Of a stretch of 5,308 nucleotides of DNA, positions 4,578 to 5,308 are shown piece after piece. The notes beneath the pieces were generated by a model that was not told the DNA's origin, searched no databases, and saw nothing but the letters and a program-made list of their open reading frames with translations. Source of the DNA: Planctomycetes bacterium RBG_16_41_13 (GTDB lineage Bacteria > Planctomycetota > Brocadiia > Brocadiales > Brocadiaceae); contig MHYI01000087.1 in assembly GCA_001828295.1 (NCBI GenBank), positions 1 through 5,308 on the forward strand. Reading direction: 5' to 3'. A program made the position numbers and the translations under genes. Every line of letters starts with the position of its first letter. Positions within the stretch are counted from its first letter, which is position 1.

Positions 4578-5048
4578 ATGGAAGATAAAAAAGAAGATAT
4601 AGACCTTAAACTCATAAAATATACCCAGGAAGGCCTGCCGGTTACTAAGACGCCATATAAGGATATCGGCATTGCCATAGGGATATCAGAAGAAGAGGTA
4701 ATCCAGCGGCTGAAAAATCTTTTGGAAACAGGAAAGATACGGAGGCTTGCGGCGTCAATTGCCCATCGCAAGATAGGCATCAATGCAAATGCCATGTGCG
4801 TGTGGAAGGTTCCCGACGAACGGGTGGATGAGGTAGGTAAGATTATGGCAAAATTCGAAGAGGTGACCCACTGTTATGAACGCCCTACGTATTCAGATTG
4901 GGAATATAATGTTTTCACCATGATACATGGATATACCGATGAAGAATGTGAAGCCGTAATCGCAGCGATAAAGAAACAGACAGGGTTAAACGATTGTGTT
5001 ATTTTGTATAGCGAGAAAGAGTTTAAAAAAGTAGGGGTGCGGATATAG
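4578..5048 (+). CDS. ahbB: Siroheme decarboxylase subunit AhbB (Lrp/AsnC-like; NirG/NirH type)
   Basis: The 156-residue product is a diverged paralogue of the preceding subunit. It has a degenerate winged helix (about 8-60), then ASIAHRKIGINANAMCVWKV (about 59-78), the AhbB-type block THCYERPTYSDWEYN (97-111, with His98, Tyr100 and Arg102), and FTMIHG (His117). These residues are characteristic of the catalytic AhbB/NirG/NirH side of the heterodimer, where conserved histidines and an arginine contact the tetrapyrrole acetates. The ATG is only 4 bp after the ahbA stop. The upstream stretch lacks a good Shine-Dalgarno at normal distance, so translation probably depends on reinitiation after ahbA. 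It is the last gene of the rightward operon; AhbC and AhbD, which would finish heme b, are not in the window. Confidence 0.93.
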   Translation: MEDKKEDIDLKLIKYTQEGLPVTKTPYKDIGIAIGISEEEVIQRLKNLLETGKIRRLAASIAHRKIGINANAMCVWKVPDERVDEVGKIMAKFEEVTHCYERPTYSDWEYNVFTMIHGYTDEECEAVIAAIKKQTGLNDCVILYSEKEFKKVGVRI

Positions 5049-5065
5049 CAAATTCCCCTGAATAC

Positions 5066-5078
5066 CCGCCGTGTGCGG
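5066..5078. terminator. Weak hairpin between convergent genes
   Basis: CCGC (5066-5069) and GCGG (5075-5078) form a 4-bp G/C stem with a 5-base loop in the 49-bp gap between the ahbB stop and the stop of the convergent minus-strand gene. No strong T-tract follows on either strand, so intrinsic termination here is doubtful. Confidence 0.2.
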
Positions 5079-5097
5079 TTGTTCATCTCCCCTTTAT

Positions 5098-5308
5098 TTA
5101 TTCTATTATCCCGTCCTGTATGCGGAACTGAGAATTAAGGCGCGGACGGGAAATGAGTTTTCCCGTGTAGGTAATGGTATCTCCCTGTGAAATATTCATA
5201 ACTTTCTGATACATCTTCCAATGAAAAACTACAACAACATCTGCCTTTTCTTCGTCACCTTGATGGCTGATTCCAACACGGTTCCAATCTACACGCCCTG
5301 CTCCTTTA
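5098..5308 (-). CDS. Hypothetical protein, C-terminal fragment (5' end outside window)
   Basis: The minus strand is open from the right edge to a TAA at 5098-5100, giving the last 69 residues of a longer protein. Visible segments are GRVDWNRVGISHQGD, then a run of valines and aromatics (ADVVVVFHWKMY), then GDTITYTGKLISRPR followed by NSQFRIQDGIIE at the end. The alternating hydrophobic pattern and the glycine-bounded strands suggest a beta-rich, possibly OB-like fold (inference). I see no catalytic or metal motif and do not recognise the family. It converges on ahbB with a 49-bp gap and so is not part of that operon. The frame is supported by the absence of stops over 207 bp and protein-like composition. 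Confidence 0.65.
   Translation of the reverse strand, partial: KGAGRVDWNRVGISHQGDEEKADVVVVFHWKMYQKVMNISQGDTITYTGKLISRPRLNSQFRIQDGIIE

Noticed and set aside
4874..5086. Minus-strand 70-codon frame with GGGGAG close to its ATG
   Set aside because: It is almost entirely antisense to ahbB, the purine run is too close to the ATG, and the peptide has no recognisable features.

Overview
The window most resembles a stretch of chromosome from an anaerobic bacterium. An anammox-type planctomycete (Kuenenia/Brocadia group) is my best guess, but this is inference from gene content and general style. The content behind it is siroheme decarboxylase genes next to a siroheme-type iron-sulfur protein, a toxin-antitoxin remnant, and degenerate heptamer arrays between genes. 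No marker gene fixes the taxonomy, and another anaerobic lineage using the Ahb or d1-heme route would also fit.

Left edge (1-331): the frame open from base 1 encodes what looks like the last 38 residues of the primosomal helicase PriA. A 5'-truncated antitoxin-like remnant follows and runs out of frame-preserving sequence inside a degenerate array of 7-bp units (213-268).

Minus-strand block (332-2905): four genes read leftward from a near-consensus sigma70-type promoter at 3030-3058. In transcription order they are a small coiled-coil protein, a minimal nucleotidyltransferase-fold protein, an exported TPM-domain protein with a glycine-rich tail, and a LemA-family membrane protein. The nucleotidyltransferase and TPM genes overlap by 8 bp. 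A second, longer heptamer array (987-1063) lies between the TPM gene and lemA, so lemA is bracketed by two arrays in the same orientation.

Divergent control region (2906-3233): it holds back-to-back promoters, both with 17-bp spacers. The rightward one has exact TTGACA and TATAAT hexamers. A short inverted repeat sits between the two promoters, and the rightward leader carries a hairpin followed by a T-rich run just before the Shine-Dalgarno.

Plus-strand operon (3234-5048): three tightly packed genes start at a TTG codon. The first encodes a PCP_red-like N-terminal domain, a siroheme/[4Fe-4S]-type sulfite reductase-like segment and two ferredoxin clusters. It overlaps ahbA by ATGA, and ahbA is followed 4 bp later by ahbB. 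AhbA and AhbB are the two Lrp/AsnC-like subunits of siroheme decarboxylase, which makes 12,18-didecarboxysiroheme on the way to heme b (alternative heme pathway) or heme d1. A siroheme-binding-type redox protein translationally coupled to siroheme decarboxylase is the most interesting feature here. No ahbC, ahbD or nirJ lies in the window.

Right edge (5098-5308): the C-terminal part of an unrecognised minus-strand protein converges on ahbB.
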